Notes under the pieces: model-generated
The model's database searches: none
Told to the model about the DNA's origin: nothing
Seen by the model: the letters and a program-made list of their open reading frames with translations, nothing else
Origin: GWE2-40-63 sp050251815
GTDB taxonomy: Bacteria; Bacteroidota; Bacteroidia; Bacteroidales; SZUA-534
Direction of reading: 5' to 3'
Length of the DNA stretch: 64,000 nucleotides
Assembly: GCA_050251815.1 (NCBI GenBank)
Contig: JBFWMB010000003.1
Coordinates: forward strand, 44,540 to 108,539
Made by a program: the position numbers and the translations under genes
In this document: positions 18,174-26,043 of the stretch, in pieces
Layout: each line of letters begins with the position of its first letter
How positions within the stretch are numbered: the first letter of the stretch is position 1

Positions 18174-21100
18174 TTAGTTTTCAGGTTTATTGTTAATTGT
18201 TTCTTTGGTAAAAATGTCAATAATTAATTTCATAAAAGCATCTCTTTCGTTTTGCCACAGAATGGTTTCAAACGGAAAGCCAAAGGCAGCTACCATGTAG
18301 TTTTCCGAGTATAGAACTCCTGCGCTCATGTTGTTTTCAGCATAACGCAGTATAGTTTTCGAGGAGCTATCGTAAGGTTCAATAGCATCGGGCGATTCCA
18401 CTTTATAAATCGACGGATGGTAGGCGGTATTAAATTGTAAGGCTCTTAGTTGTGAGGAAAACAAGGTATCGGTAAAATAAGTTTTTCCTAAGCGTGATGC
18501 ATGATTGGTTCTCCATTTGTATTTTAGGATTGCTCCAACCAAAGAATCCTGTTGGTTGAGTTTTACATCGCTTCCAATATGTGCTCCAGTGATTAGTAAA
18601 TTACCTCCCTGATTCAGATAGCTTTGTAAATTACTAAGCAATTTATCAGAGAAAATAGTGAAATGAGCAACAGAGTCGTTTTTGGGCAGGTAATGTGTTT
18701 TTTCCTCGCCGGCTAAAAAATTGATCATGAAATAGTTTTCCGGTTTAACTGCTGATTGGGTAAAGGCTTCATCGCTTGTCGAAACAAAACTGCACCCTGC
18801 GTTAAGAATCGATTGGCCATGAACAAAACTATAGTCGAAGGTATTTCCGGGAATAATTTTATCTTCCATCTCAGCTCCCGAGGCACCAAACCCTGGGGAA
18901 TCATCGTCGAGCCAGGGAGAATTCCGCTCATAATCGTATTGTGAACCGGTATAGTGGATGGTCGATTGGTAGCCAATCCCTTCGTCAATTCGGTTCATGA
19001 ATCCAGCCATCCGTGGCTCATCCAGAGCAGCGGGACCGGCAATGCGGTCAAATGCATTCACAATAAGAACAGTTCCGGGTGCATTTTCAGCCAAAGCGAC
19101 CGAGAGAATTTCCGATGGAAAGCTTTCACCGCCTTTATTAACAGCCGTTACTTTAAATGAATAAATAGTTTCAGGCTCTGGATTCGAAATCAATAAGAAA
19201 GGTTTTTCGGTCCATTGTCCATTATCGAAACCCTGTCCGTTTTTTCGGGTATAAACCAGGTAGCCTTCTGCTTCAGCAGTGGGTTCCAGCGGATCGCTAA
19301 CGGGTTTCCAACTCAGTTCGAGTTGCTTGTTGTTTTTTATTTGTAGGTTAAAATGGGAAACCGGTAAGGGTTGAATTACATAGGGAAGGTGGTATTGAAC
19401 CGATAAAAACCGGTGAATTCCTTTATAAATAGCCCGCGAAACGTCGAAACGGAACATGGGTTCCCAACCAAAACGGGCATCTAAAAAATTTTGATGTGAA
19501 AGCAATTCGAGCAACATGGTGGGCACATTGGGGCGAAAGGCTTCGCTGTAGGCCCTGTCCCATAAACCTCGACGAATCCAACTGGTGTCGTATTTTTGTC
19601 TTAAATCAGTTACCAGTTGGGTTTGAATCAGGTCGGTTAAATCGCGCGATGCCATTTTCGATACACCATTGGGGAACGTAGCTTTACCCTGGTTTGTGCT
19701 GTAAATTCCCAGTGTGCCAATCACACTGTCGGCCTGGGCAATTCCGGCATCGGTATGAAAAGCCAGCGCCAAATCTATGGGAATCTTTAAGCCTTCGACA
19801 GTTCTGTTTTTGGCCGGACCGGCGGGAGCTCCCATCAGGTAATTTAACCATTCACCACGACTTTGAACATCGTCGCTGTAATCGTTTTCTTTTTCACGAT
19901 TCAATAACCAAACCAGTGAATCGGGCATGCCAGCATACTGCAAATAATACCGGGCAGCTTCCTGATAGCGCGGTCGCCCGCTTGTTTTTCCATTCCGGCT
20001 GATGGTTCCCATTCCACCTCCAAATCGAACGGCATCGGCCGTAAGATTTTGGTTGTTTTTGATTGTCTTTCCCGACAGTACTACTTTTCCGGAGTCGACA
20101 TGAATTCCCTGATTAAAATGAAACGTGCCCAGATATATCCAGGTTCCTCCACCCATTTGCTGATTCACATCAAACTCAGTAATTCCTCCCGTGTGATGTA
20201 CTTTATAACGCGCTTTGTCGGAATTATCTTTTTTATGATGATAGGCAATGTAAACCGGGTACTCGCCCGATTCAGGTATCTCAGGAATCCATTCAATAAA
20301 TTCCATCGATTGTTTGTGTGAGGTAAATTGGGTATAGGTTCCCAGCTTAAAAGGGTTTTCAGTGCTGTAGGGTGGATTTCCTATGGCAAAACCGGTCCCG
20401 GAAGTTTTTGATTTTATGTTTTCCCGATAAATACTATTTCCAGTGCTTCCGTTATTATCGACAATAACCTCCTGTGTTTGTAAAGAACGTTCGCGGGGAA
20501 GGAAAACCTGAACTCCAGCATTTTCAAGCATGGGAACCACTCCCTGAAGCACGTATGCCATGGTACTTAAGTCCTCTACCGTTTGAAACAAGCGCGCCCG
20601 TTGCCATTCCCATCTATCGAGCGAGGGTTCGTAGTACCAGCCATGACTATGCCAGAGAGCAATATTAATGTCCTGTAGTACAGGTTCTTTATCAATGGGT
20701 TTTGATATATTAGTTTTTATTGACCTGCTTTTTCGATTAAATTTATCAGGGATTCTGCTTTTATCGATAGTTTTTTTGTAAGGCTGGTAATAGTTGGGAA
20801 TATAAGTTTCTAAATTCTTTTTATTGCTGTAAAAGTCCACTGTGTAGTTATCATACAAATCGCCGAGATGTTTTTCAGCTTCAGCTTTGAGCCAACTTAT
20901 GGTAGCTGGTCTGATTGGTGCATTTGCCAGATTTTTGTCGTAATAAACAGCAATAGTTTTCTTTTGTATATCTATTATTATAGTGTCAATTCTGGTCGAA
21001 TCTTTCTTAAAATAGCCCGTCATGGAATTAAACAAGGGGCTGTTTATTTTTTGGTTGGTAAACGATTCAATTATTAAATAGGCAGGGCTGCGGTGCGGTA

Positions 21101-21188
21101 GAGCCGGCATTTGTGCAAACACCTTGTTAATAGGGGATGAGCAATTAATCGCGATGCTTAAAAAAACAAGGATTTTTAGTAATCTCAT
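18174..21188 (-). CDS. N-acetylmuramoyl-L-alanine amidase with inserted golvesin-like domain and Fn3
   Basis: A 1004-aa secreted protein. The start is the ATG at 21188, before the signal peptide that ends NKVFAQ. The amidase_3 fold is visible in two pieces: IALWHSHGWYYE and RARLFQTVEDLSTMAYVLQG before the insertion, then DLALAFHTDAGIA (Zn His) and NVPTMLLELLSHQN (catalytic Glu) after it. Between them, about residues 225-390, sits a golvesin C-terminal-like domain (GEYPVYIAYHHKKDNSDKAR, HVDSGKVVLSG). After the amidase come an Fn3 domain (LELSWKPVSDPLEP, GYLVYTR) and a Rossmann-like region (NLQSYLNQGGNLLITGAHIG). Relatives are often labelled xanthan lyase; the amidase reading fits the operon better. 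It is first in the minus-strand block. Confidence 0.8.
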   Translation of the reverse strand: MRLLKILVFLSIAINCSSPINKVFAQMPALPHRSPAYLIIESFTNQKINSPLFNSMTGYFKKDSTRIDTIIIDIQKKTIAVYYDKNLANAPIRPATISWLKAEAEKHLGDLYDNYTVDFYSNKKNLETYIPNYYQPYKKTIDKSRIPDKFNRKSRSIKTNISKPIDKEPVLQDINIALWHSHGWYYEPSLDRWEWQRARLFQTVEDLSTMAYVLQGVVPMLENAGVQVFLPRERSLQTQEVIVDNNGSTGNSIYRENIKSKTSGTGFAIGNPPYSTENPFKLGTYTQFTSHKQSMEFIEWIPEIPESGEYPVYIAYHHKKDNSDKARYKVHHTGGITEFDVNQQMGGGTWIYLGTFHFNQGIHVDSGKVVLSGKTIKNNQNLTADAVRFGGGMGTISRNGKTSGRPRYQEAARYYLQYAGMPDSLVWLLNREKENDYSDDVQSRGEWLNYLMGAPAGPAKNRTVEGLKIPIDLALAFHTDAGIAQADSVIGTLGIYSTNQGKATFPNGVSKMASRDLTDLIQTQLVTDLRQKYDTSWIRRGLWDRAYSEAFRPNVPTMLLELLSHQNFLDARFGWEPMFRFDVSRAIYKGIHRFLSVQYHLPYVIQPLPVSHFNLQIKNNKQLELSWKPVSDPLEPTAEAEGYLVYTRKNGQGFDNGQWTEKPFLLISNPEPETIYSFKVTAVNKGGESFPSEILSVALAENAPGTVLIVNAFDRIAGPAALDEPRMAGFMNRIDEGIGYQSTIHYTGSQYDYERNSPWLDDDSPGFGASGAEMEDKIIPGNTFDYSFVHGQSILNAGCSFVSTSDEAFTQSAVKPENYFMINFLAGEEKTHYLPKNDSVAHFTIFSDKLLSNLQSYLNQGGNLLITGAHIGSDVKLNQQDSLVGAILKYKWRTNHASRLGKTYFTDTLFSSQLRALQFNTAYHPSIYKVESPDAIEPYDSSSKTILRYAENNMSAGVLYSENYMVAAFGFPFETILWQNERDAFMKLIIDIFTKETINNKPEN

Positions 21189-21236
21189 TGCTGAATTTTT
21201 ATCAAATTTTGCCCTCCAAAAGTAAGGCATATTATT

Positions 21237-21244
21237 CAAAAATA
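21237..21244 (-). promoter_or_regulatory. -7 promoter box for the minus-strand amidase operon
   Basis: On the minus strand the bases read TATTTTTG, an exact TAnnTTTG match, predicting a transcript start about 42 nt before the amidase ATG. The TGTAATA palindrome lies directly upstream of it. Confidence 0.5.
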
Positions 21245-21251
21245 CAAAATG

Positions 21252-21267
21252 TGTAATACATATTACA
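21252..21267. promoter_or_regulatory. Palindromic operator candidate in the divergent amidase / kinase-murQ promoter region
   Basis: TGTAATA-CA-TATTACA, perfect 7-bp arms with a 2-bp spacer. It contains the core TGT-AAT-ACA, also present in the TTTGT-AAT-ACAAA palindrome before the PUL. FadR-type GntR regulators bind sites of the TnGTnnnACnA type, and one is encoded at 23135-23857. Confidence 0.5.
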
Positions 21268-21399
21268 TCTTATAAAATATTTTTTGTAATTTAGCAGCGT
21301 CAAAATTTTATAAATAGAATTTGTACGCTATAACATGAAAGATAGGCTTATTAAGGACTAAATTTCGAGAATAGTACGAATATAATTCAAACAATACGC

Positions 21400-22254
21400 A
21401 TGTTTTTAGTAGCAGACGGAGGGTCGACCAAAACCGATTGGCGCTTGATAAAGGGTAATTCAACCCTGTCGTTAACCACCATGGGTATAAATCCCTTGTT
21501 TTCAGAGAAGGATCAAATTATTCGGGTCTTAACTGAGTCGGATATAAATATGTATAAGAATTCCATTACAGAGGTGTACTTTTATGGTGCAGGTTTGGCC
21601 AATGAACCGATAAAAGAAGGACTTTATCGAATTTTTGAACAGTTTTTTGGTGAAGGAACGCAAATTTTTATTAACGACGATATGATTGCTGCAGCAAGAG
21701 CCTTGCTGGGAACTAGGCCCGGAATTGCCTGCATATTGGGAACCGGTTCCAATTCATGCATGTACGATGGCAATCAATTGATTGATAAAATACCTGCTTT
21801 GGGTTATATTTTGGGCGATGAGGGAAGTGGAGCCTACATGGGAAAACGTTTTTTAAATGCTTTATTGAAGCGTGACTTTTCGCCTGAACTTACCCACCAA
21901 CTAAACGAAATGGGTGAATTCGATTTGAATACCATAATTGAGAATGTATATAAAAAGCCACTACCCAACCGTTACCTGGCCTCTTTAACACGCTTGCTTA
22001 AAGCACAATTGCATCAGCCCGAGATTTATACTTTGGTTTATAATTCGCTGGAGGATTTTGTACTTAAGAACATTATAAAGTTGCCCCGATGTAAGGAATT
22101 ACCGGTTGTTTTTGCTGGTTCTATAGCTTTTCATTTCAATGAAGTTTTAAATCAGGTTATGAAAGCTAACGGATTTGAGACTCCCAGAGTAGTGCAATCG
22201 CCTATTGACGATTTGGTGGCCTATCATAAAACCATAAATAGCAAGAAGTTTTAA
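21400..22254 (+). CDS. BadF/BadG-family sugar kinase (probable MurNAc/GlcNAc kinase)
   Basis: A 284-aa ASKHA-fold kinase: phosphate-1 loop LVADGGSTKTDWRLI at the N-terminus, INDDMIAAARALLG, phosphate-2 loop ACILGTGSNSCMYDG, LGDEGSGAYMGKRFL, and adenosine motif VVFAGSIAFHFNEVL. BadF-type kinases phosphorylate GlcNAc, and the clostridial MurK phosphorylates both MurNAc and GlcNAc. The gene ends 3 bp before murQ, whose substrate is MurNAc-6-phosphate, so MurNAc is the best guess. It is divergent from the amidase operon and would share regulation through the palindrome at 21252. Confidence 0.85.
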   Translation: MFLVADGGSTKTDWRLIKGNSTLSLTTMGINPLFSEKDQIIRVLTESDINMYKNSITEVYFYGAGLANEPIKEGLYRIFEQFFGEGTQIFINDDMIAAARALLGTRPGIACILGTGSNSCMYDGNQLIDKIPALGYILGDEGSGAYMGKRFLNALLKRDFSPELTHQLNEMGEFDLNTIIENVYKKPLPNRYLASLTRLLKAQLHQPEIYTLVYNSLEDFVLKNIIKLPRCKELPVVFAGSIAFHFNEVLNQVMKANGFETPRVVQSPIDDLVAYHKTINSKKF

Positions 22255-22257
22255 ATT

Positions 22258-23076
22258 ATGATAAATATTACAGAATCCTCGTCGCGTTACGATAATCTGG
22301 AAAAGATGACGGTTAAGGAATTACTTGAGAATATTAACCGCGAAGATGGAACCGTGCATATGGCTGTGAATAAGATTATTCCGGAAATAGAGCGGGTGGT
22401 CGATCAAATAATACCCCGAATTAAAAAGGGAGGACGCTTGTTTTATGTAGGTGCGGGTACCAGTGGGCGATTGGGTATCGTTGATGCTTCAGAAATTCCT
22501 CCCACTTTTGGGGTCCCCTATGATATTGTAATTGGTTTGATAGCCGGTGGTGACCAGGCCATTCGTAAAGCAGTGGAATCGGCCGAGGATGATGAACAAG
22601 GAGCCTGGCGCGATATGGCACAGTACGAGCCCCATGCCAACGATACGGTAATTGGTATTGCCGCATCGGGGCGAACCCCTTATGTTATTGGTGCGGTTCG
22701 TGATGCCAGAAAAACAGGACTTTTTACCGCTTGCATTACCTGCAATCCAGAAACTCAATTGGCCAAGGAAGTGGATATTGCTTTGGAAGCCATTGTTGGA
22801 CCTGAGTTTGTAACCGGGAGTACTCGTATGAAAGCTGGAACAGCTCAAAAACTGGTGTTGAACATGATTACCACTTCAGTTATGATTAAGCTGGGACGAG
22901 TAAAGGGAAATAAAATGATAGACATGCAGTTAACCAATAAAAAACTGATTGAACGCGGCTCCCGAATGATAATGGAAGAATTGGGCTTGAGTATTGACGA
23001 ATCGAGGCGTTTGCTATTGCTGCATGGCTCAGTTCGGAACGCTATTGAGAATTATCAAAATATTGACACGATTTAA
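22258..23076 (+). CDS. murQ: N-acetylmuramic acid 6-phosphate etherase
   Basis: A 272-aa SIS-domain enzyme that splits the D-lactyl ether of MurNAc-6-P to give GlcNAc-6-P. It shows the family core FYVGAGTSGRLGIVDASEIP, with the catalytic Glu in ASEIPPTFG, GGDQAIRKAVESAEDD, and the signature GPEFVTGSTRMKAGTAQKL. Near full length (E. coli MurQ is 298 aa). Paired with the kinase 3 bp upstream, it makes a two-step MurNAc to GlcNAc-6-P module. The NagB-like fusion (8604-10925) could take the product further; no nagA is in the window. Confidence 0.95.
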   Translation: MINITESSSRYDNLEKMTVKELLENINREDGTVHMAVNKIIPEIERVVDQIIPRIKKGGRLFYVGAGTSGRLGIVDASEIPPTFGVPYDIVIGLIAGGDQAIRKAVESAEDDEQGAWRDMAQYEPHANDTVIGIAASGRTPYVIGAVRDARKTGLFTACITCNPETQLAKEVDIALEAIVGPEFVTGSTRMKAGTAQKLVLNMITTSVMIKLGRVKGNKMIDMQLTNKKLIERGSRMIMEELGLSIDESRRLLLLHGSVRNAIENYQNIDTI

Positions 23077-23097
23077 CTTCTTTTTTCAGTAAAGTAG

Positions 23098-23138
23098 TTA
23101 ATAAATAAGGGCTCCAAAATGGAGCCCTTATTTATTAA
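23098..23138. terminator. Bidirectional terminator between murQ and the GntR gene
   Basis: Perfect 19-bp arms, with core AATAAGGGCTCCA / TGGAGCCCTTATT and an AAA loop, A/T runs on both sides. It serves both convergent genes and overlaps the regulator stop codon. Confidence 0.9.
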
Positions 23139-23857
23139 AAGAACTTTAAATGTTTATCGTAAATTTCCTGAGTTCGGTTCAGATGCTGTTTCATCAGCTC
23201 ATAAGTTGCGTCAACATCTTTTTTACGGATGGCTTCAATAATAAGTGAATGTAGTTTTATGGTATTCTCTTTTTCGCCTTCAATGTTTCCATATATATAA
23301 TTTCGCATACGCGGGAGCAGGGAATAAATGGGCTCCATGGTTATTTGCATGATGGGGTTACCCGACGATTTGGCAATAATCAGGTGGAATTTATTATCTA
23401 AATCGGCTTCTAACTGCGTATTATCGTGGTTACATTTTTTAAAATCAACAAGGTTTTTATCCAGTTCACGAATGTTTTCCTCGGACCGGTTTTTAGCCGC
23501 CAGCTTGGCAATTTCTGGCTCAAAAATACGGCGAACTTCAATTATTTGAGACAATAAATTATTGTCGAATTTAAGGTCGTAGTATAAGTTCAGGGTGTTG
23601 ATGGCATCTTCAATCCGAATTTCAGAAACATACATTCCGCTGCCTTTTTGAATATTGATGAGGCCGCGTGCACTTAAACGCCTCAGGGCCTCACGCAGCG
23701 CAGTGCGGCTCACTCCAAATGCCTCACACATCTCACGCTCAGTAGGGAGTTTTGAGCCAACTAAAAGCTTTTTTTCACGAATGGCATTTTCTATGGTCCT
23801 TTCAATTTTTTGGCTTAAGGTTTGTCGGTTGCCTAGATTCTGAAATATATCGTCCAT
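23135..23857 (-). CDS. GntR-family transcriptional regulator (FadR/FCD type)
   Basis: A 240-aa regulator. The winged helix occupies about residues 12-75 (LPTEREMCEAFGVSRTALRE, LINIQKGSGMYV). The C-terminal FCD domain has the Asp/His metal-ligand pattern of the family: LEADLDNKFHLIIAK, then His in KLHSLIIEAI and in MKQHLNRT. FCD regulators sense small carboxylates or sugar acids. It lies between the kinase-murQ genes and the GHL10 gene, with FadR-type palindromes in both flanking promoter regions, so it is the likely controller of the salvage region; MurNAc-6-P or lactate would be logical effectors (inference). Confidence 0.85.
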   Translation of the reverse strand: MDDIFQNLGNRQTLSQKIERTIENAIREKKLLVGSKLPTEREMCEAFGVSRTALREALRRLSARGLINIQKGSGMYVSEIRIEDAINTLNLYYDLKFDNNLLSQIIEVRRIFEPEIAKLAAKNRSEENIRELDKNLVDFKKCNHDNTQLEADLDNKFHLIIAKSSGNPIMQITMEPIYSLLPRMRNYIYGNIEGEKENTIKLHSLIIEAIRKKDVDATYELMKQHLNRTQEIYDKHLKFF

Positions 23858-23890
23858 TTAATTTTATAGTTAGGTTAATTGTTCGTGATG

Positions 23891-23898
23891 CAAAAATA
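23891..23898 (-). promoter_or_regulatory. -7 promoter box for the GntR regulator gene
   Basis: The minus strand reads TATTTTTG (TAnnTTTG), about 34 bp before the start codon. No clear -33 box. Confidence 0.4.
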
Positions 23899-24078
23899 GA
23901 AATAATCTTTTATAATTATCTAAGGGTTCTGGTTTTTCCAAATTGTTGATAAATAATCCATTAGTTTTTACAGTTTCTCGCTGAGGTATTATTAATCAGA
24001 CTTTATACACTGGTATTATATCATATAAATATACGTCTTTAAGTTTTATTTAAAAATTTTAATCGATTTAAAGTTTTT

Positions 24079-25575
24079 TTAAGGTAATACTATTGGATCA
24101 CTTAGTGGGCTTTCGTTATTCAACCGGTCGAGTGATGTTACGCGAATTACTCCATCCGAAGGGAGCTTCTCAAAAGAGAATTTTGATTCACCGGTACTAT
24201 AAATAATATACCGGTCATCTTTAACCTGTTTTAATTGTTTTTTTGGGAAATAGTAAATAACATAAAACCGGGCTTTGTCAAATTCATTGGAAGCTTCACT
24301 TGCCCTCCAGGTCAATGTTGTTCCACTCAAATTCAGGTCAATCGGGGGTAATGGTGCCTGGTTGTCAATCCACGGCATGGGTGGTACAATTGCAGGAGTA
24401 TGACAAAGTTTGTTTTGCAGTTTTCTATTGAGTTGCTTAAAATCTTCTCTAAAAAAATGCTTGCTGCTAAAGTATCCAAATCCGTTTATGCCTTCAATTT
24501 GACGAAGCAATTCAATTTGGTTTAAAAAGTGTTTGGGCTTTCGCCATAATTTGTGCTCCGAATTTTTGTCGATACGATAGGGAGCTAATCCCAGATAGAT
24601 AGCCCGTCCAAACGAAAAGTCGCTCCACCAATAGGCTAAAGTGGTAAAGTTAGCAGCCGGATGATCATCGCGCCAATACAATTGAGGCATGGTATAATCG
24701 ACCCAACCCTTTTGTTGCCATTTAATAATATCAGCGTACAGGGCATCGTAGTTTGTTGTTCCCGCTGATGTCTCCGATCCGAATATGTCTTGTGAGCGAT
24801 TGCGCCAAACACCAAATGGGCTTATTCCAAATTTCACCCAGGGCTTTTCATTTTTTATAGCTGTACTTAGAATTTGGATGATGGTATCTACATTATGCCG
24901 ACGCCAGGCATGTAAATTATCAGGATAAAAATTACCGCCAAATTTTTTAAAAGCTATTGAGTCGGGAAATTCTTCATTATTCACCTGATAGGGATAAAAA
25001 TAATCATCAAAATGAACAGCATCGACATCGTATCGGGCAACTACATCAGTAACAACCTTGCGAATAAAATCCCATACATATGGATTGCCCGGCTCAAAGT
25101 AGCTACGACTACCATACACCCAACCCCACTCAGAATTCTGTTTAAAGATATGGTTTTCTACCAGTTTGTCGTTAATGTTTTGTTGTATTCGATAAGGATT
25201 AAACCAGGCGTGAAGTTCAATGGCTCGCTTGTGCGCCTCATTAATCCAAAACTGCAAGGGGTCAAAATTATCTTTAGGAGCCTGACCTTGATTACCTGAT
25301 AAATAGCGACTCCAGGGTTCCAGGTCTGAGGGATAAATAGCATCGCTGGTGGGGCGAACCTGTAAAATTATTGCATTGGTTCCCAAGGATTTTTGCATAT
25401 CAAGTATTTTGATAACCTCTGTTTTGAGTTGATCATTTGTAAGTCCTGTTTTCGATGGCCAATCGATGTTTGCTACCGTTGAAACCCACACGGCCCGGAA
25501 TTCATATTTTGGACTTTGAGCCAAAAGATTATAAGAGGTAAAAAAGAGTAAAGGAATTATAAACAATCGTTTCAT
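24079..25575 (-). CDS. GHL10/DUF187 family glycosidase (DigH/YngK-like)
   Basis: A 498-aa secreted protein with signal peptide ending NLLAQ. The TIM-barrel domain has the family landmarks FRAVWVSTVANIDWPS, NAIILQVRPTSDAIYPS, AIELHAWFNPYRIQ, DVDAVHFDDYFYPYQ (acidic pair), KFGISPFGVWRN and VDYTMPQLYW. A C-terminal Fn3-like domain covers about residues 405-498; there is no T9SS tail. The E. coli member DigH (YddW) cuts denuded peptidoglycan glycan strands left by amidases. It is divergent from the PUL across a 468-bp region carrying regulatory palindromes. A second paralogue is at 39914-42961. Confidence 0.85.
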   Translation of the reverse strand: MKRLFIIPLLFFTSYNLLAQSPKYEFRAVWVSTVANIDWPSKTGLTNDQLKTEVIKILDMQKSLGTNAIILQVRPTSDAIYPSDLEPWSRYLSGNQGQAPKDNFDPLQFWINEAHKRAIELHAWFNPYRIQQNINDKLVENHIFKQNSEWGWVYGSRSYFEPGNPYVWDFIRKVVTDVVARYDVDAVHFDDYFYPYQVNNEEFPDSIAFKKFGGNFYPDNLHAWRRHNVDTIIQILSTAIKNEKPWVKFGISPFGVWRNRSQDIFGSETSAGTTNYDALYADIIKWQQKGWVDYTMPQLYWRDDHPAANFTTLAYWWSDFSFGRAIYLGLAPYRIDKNSEHKLWRKPKHFLNQIELLRQIEGINGFGYFSSKHFFREDFKQLNRKLQNKLCHTPAIVPPMPWIDNQAPLPPIDLNLSGTTLTWRASEASNEFDKARFYVIYYFPKKQLKQVKDDRYIIYSTGESKFSFEKLPSDGVIRVTSLDRLNNESPLSDPIVLP

Positions 25576-25631
25576 AATACATATTTTTTATATAAATATA
25601 TTTTTAGTCATAAAATTAGGCTTGATTCCAA

Positions 25632-25639
25632 CAAAACTA
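25632..25639 (-). promoter_or_regulatory. -7 promoter box for the GHL10 gene
   Basis: The minus strand reads TAGTTTTG (TAnnTTTG), giving a leader of about 50 nt. The GTCATAC site at 25658-25664 lies where its -33 region would be. Confidence 0.4.
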
Positions 25640-25713
25640 TAACAATATAAACAATAGGTCATACATCATTCATAATATAATCGTGTGTTGCACAGCAGGT
25701 GAAAAAACAGCGC

Positions 25714-25732
25714 GTATTTGTCATACAAATAC
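25714..25732. promoter_or_regulatory. Strong palindromic operator candidate
   Basis: GTATTTGT-CAT-ACAAATAC: perfect 8-bp arms with a 3-bp spacer. It includes TTGTCATACAA, which fits the FadR-type pattern TnGTnnnACnA. It is placed between the two divergent promoters. Confidence 0.6.
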
Positions 25733-25876
25733 AACAACAACCTTATTTTTTGTATATCAATCAATTGTAAGTGATTGTTTTTTAAACAAAAGACCATTTT
25801 GATTCATAATTTTCATTAAAGAGTAGGATGTATGATAAAAATATTGAAAAAATGTTAGGTACTTCACAAAAAAATG

Positions 25877-25884
25877 TAAATTTG
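25877..25884 (+). promoter_or_regulatory. -7 promoter box for the PUL
   Basis: TAAATTTG is an exact TAnnTTTG match. Its TTTG is the left arm of the palindrome at 25881-25893, so a bound regulator would cover the start site. Confidence 0.55.
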
Positions 25885-25893
25885 TAATACAAA
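25881..25893. promoter_or_regulatory. Operator candidate overlapping the PUL promoter
   Basis: TTTGT-AAT-ACAAA, 5-bp arms, contains TTGTAATACAA (TnGTnnnACnA). The position from -7 to about +1 fits repression by blocking polymerase. Confidence 0.55.
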
Positions 25894-25910
25894 AATACAA
25901 AGCAAAGCTA

Positions 25911-26030
25911 ATGGACCCTAAAAAAGCTAAAATAAACGCTAAAAAGTTTATCCCAATAGCTCAAATAATTGAGGCAGCAACAATGTCTTTGGTTGCTGGT
26001 TTTACAAACAAGCTAATTACTAATCAATAA
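25911..26030 (+). CDS. 39-aa small ORF at the head of the PUL transcript
   Basis: ATG at 25911, about 20 nt after the predicted transcript start, and TAA ending 13 bp before the next gene. The peptide begins MDPKKAKINAKKF, then a mildly hydrophobic stretch (IPIAQIIEAATMSLVAGF) and NKLITNQ. It has no signal peptide or known motif. It may be a genuine small basic/amphipathic protein or a leader peptide influencing the downstream genes; nothing in the sequence decides. Confidence 0.45.
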   Translation: MDPKKAKINAKKFIPIAQIIEAATMSLVAGFTNKLITNQ

Positions 26031-26043
26031 AACAAAATGATTT

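Larger units (their letters stand above)
25576..25910. promoter_or_regulatory. Divergent regulatory region between the GHL10 gene and the PUL
   Basis: AT-rich spacer without a convincing gene. It holds a minus -7 box (25632-25639), a plus -7 box (25877-25884), two strong palindromes (25714-25732 and 25881-25893) and a weaker GTCATAC site (25658-25664). It looks like a shared control region under the neighbouring GntR regulator. Confidence 0.6.

Noticed and set aside
18174..21188. Xanthan lyase
   Set aside because: No polysaccharide-lyase 8 fold motifs are visible; the His/Glu motifs and neighbours support an amidase with a golvesin-like insertion.
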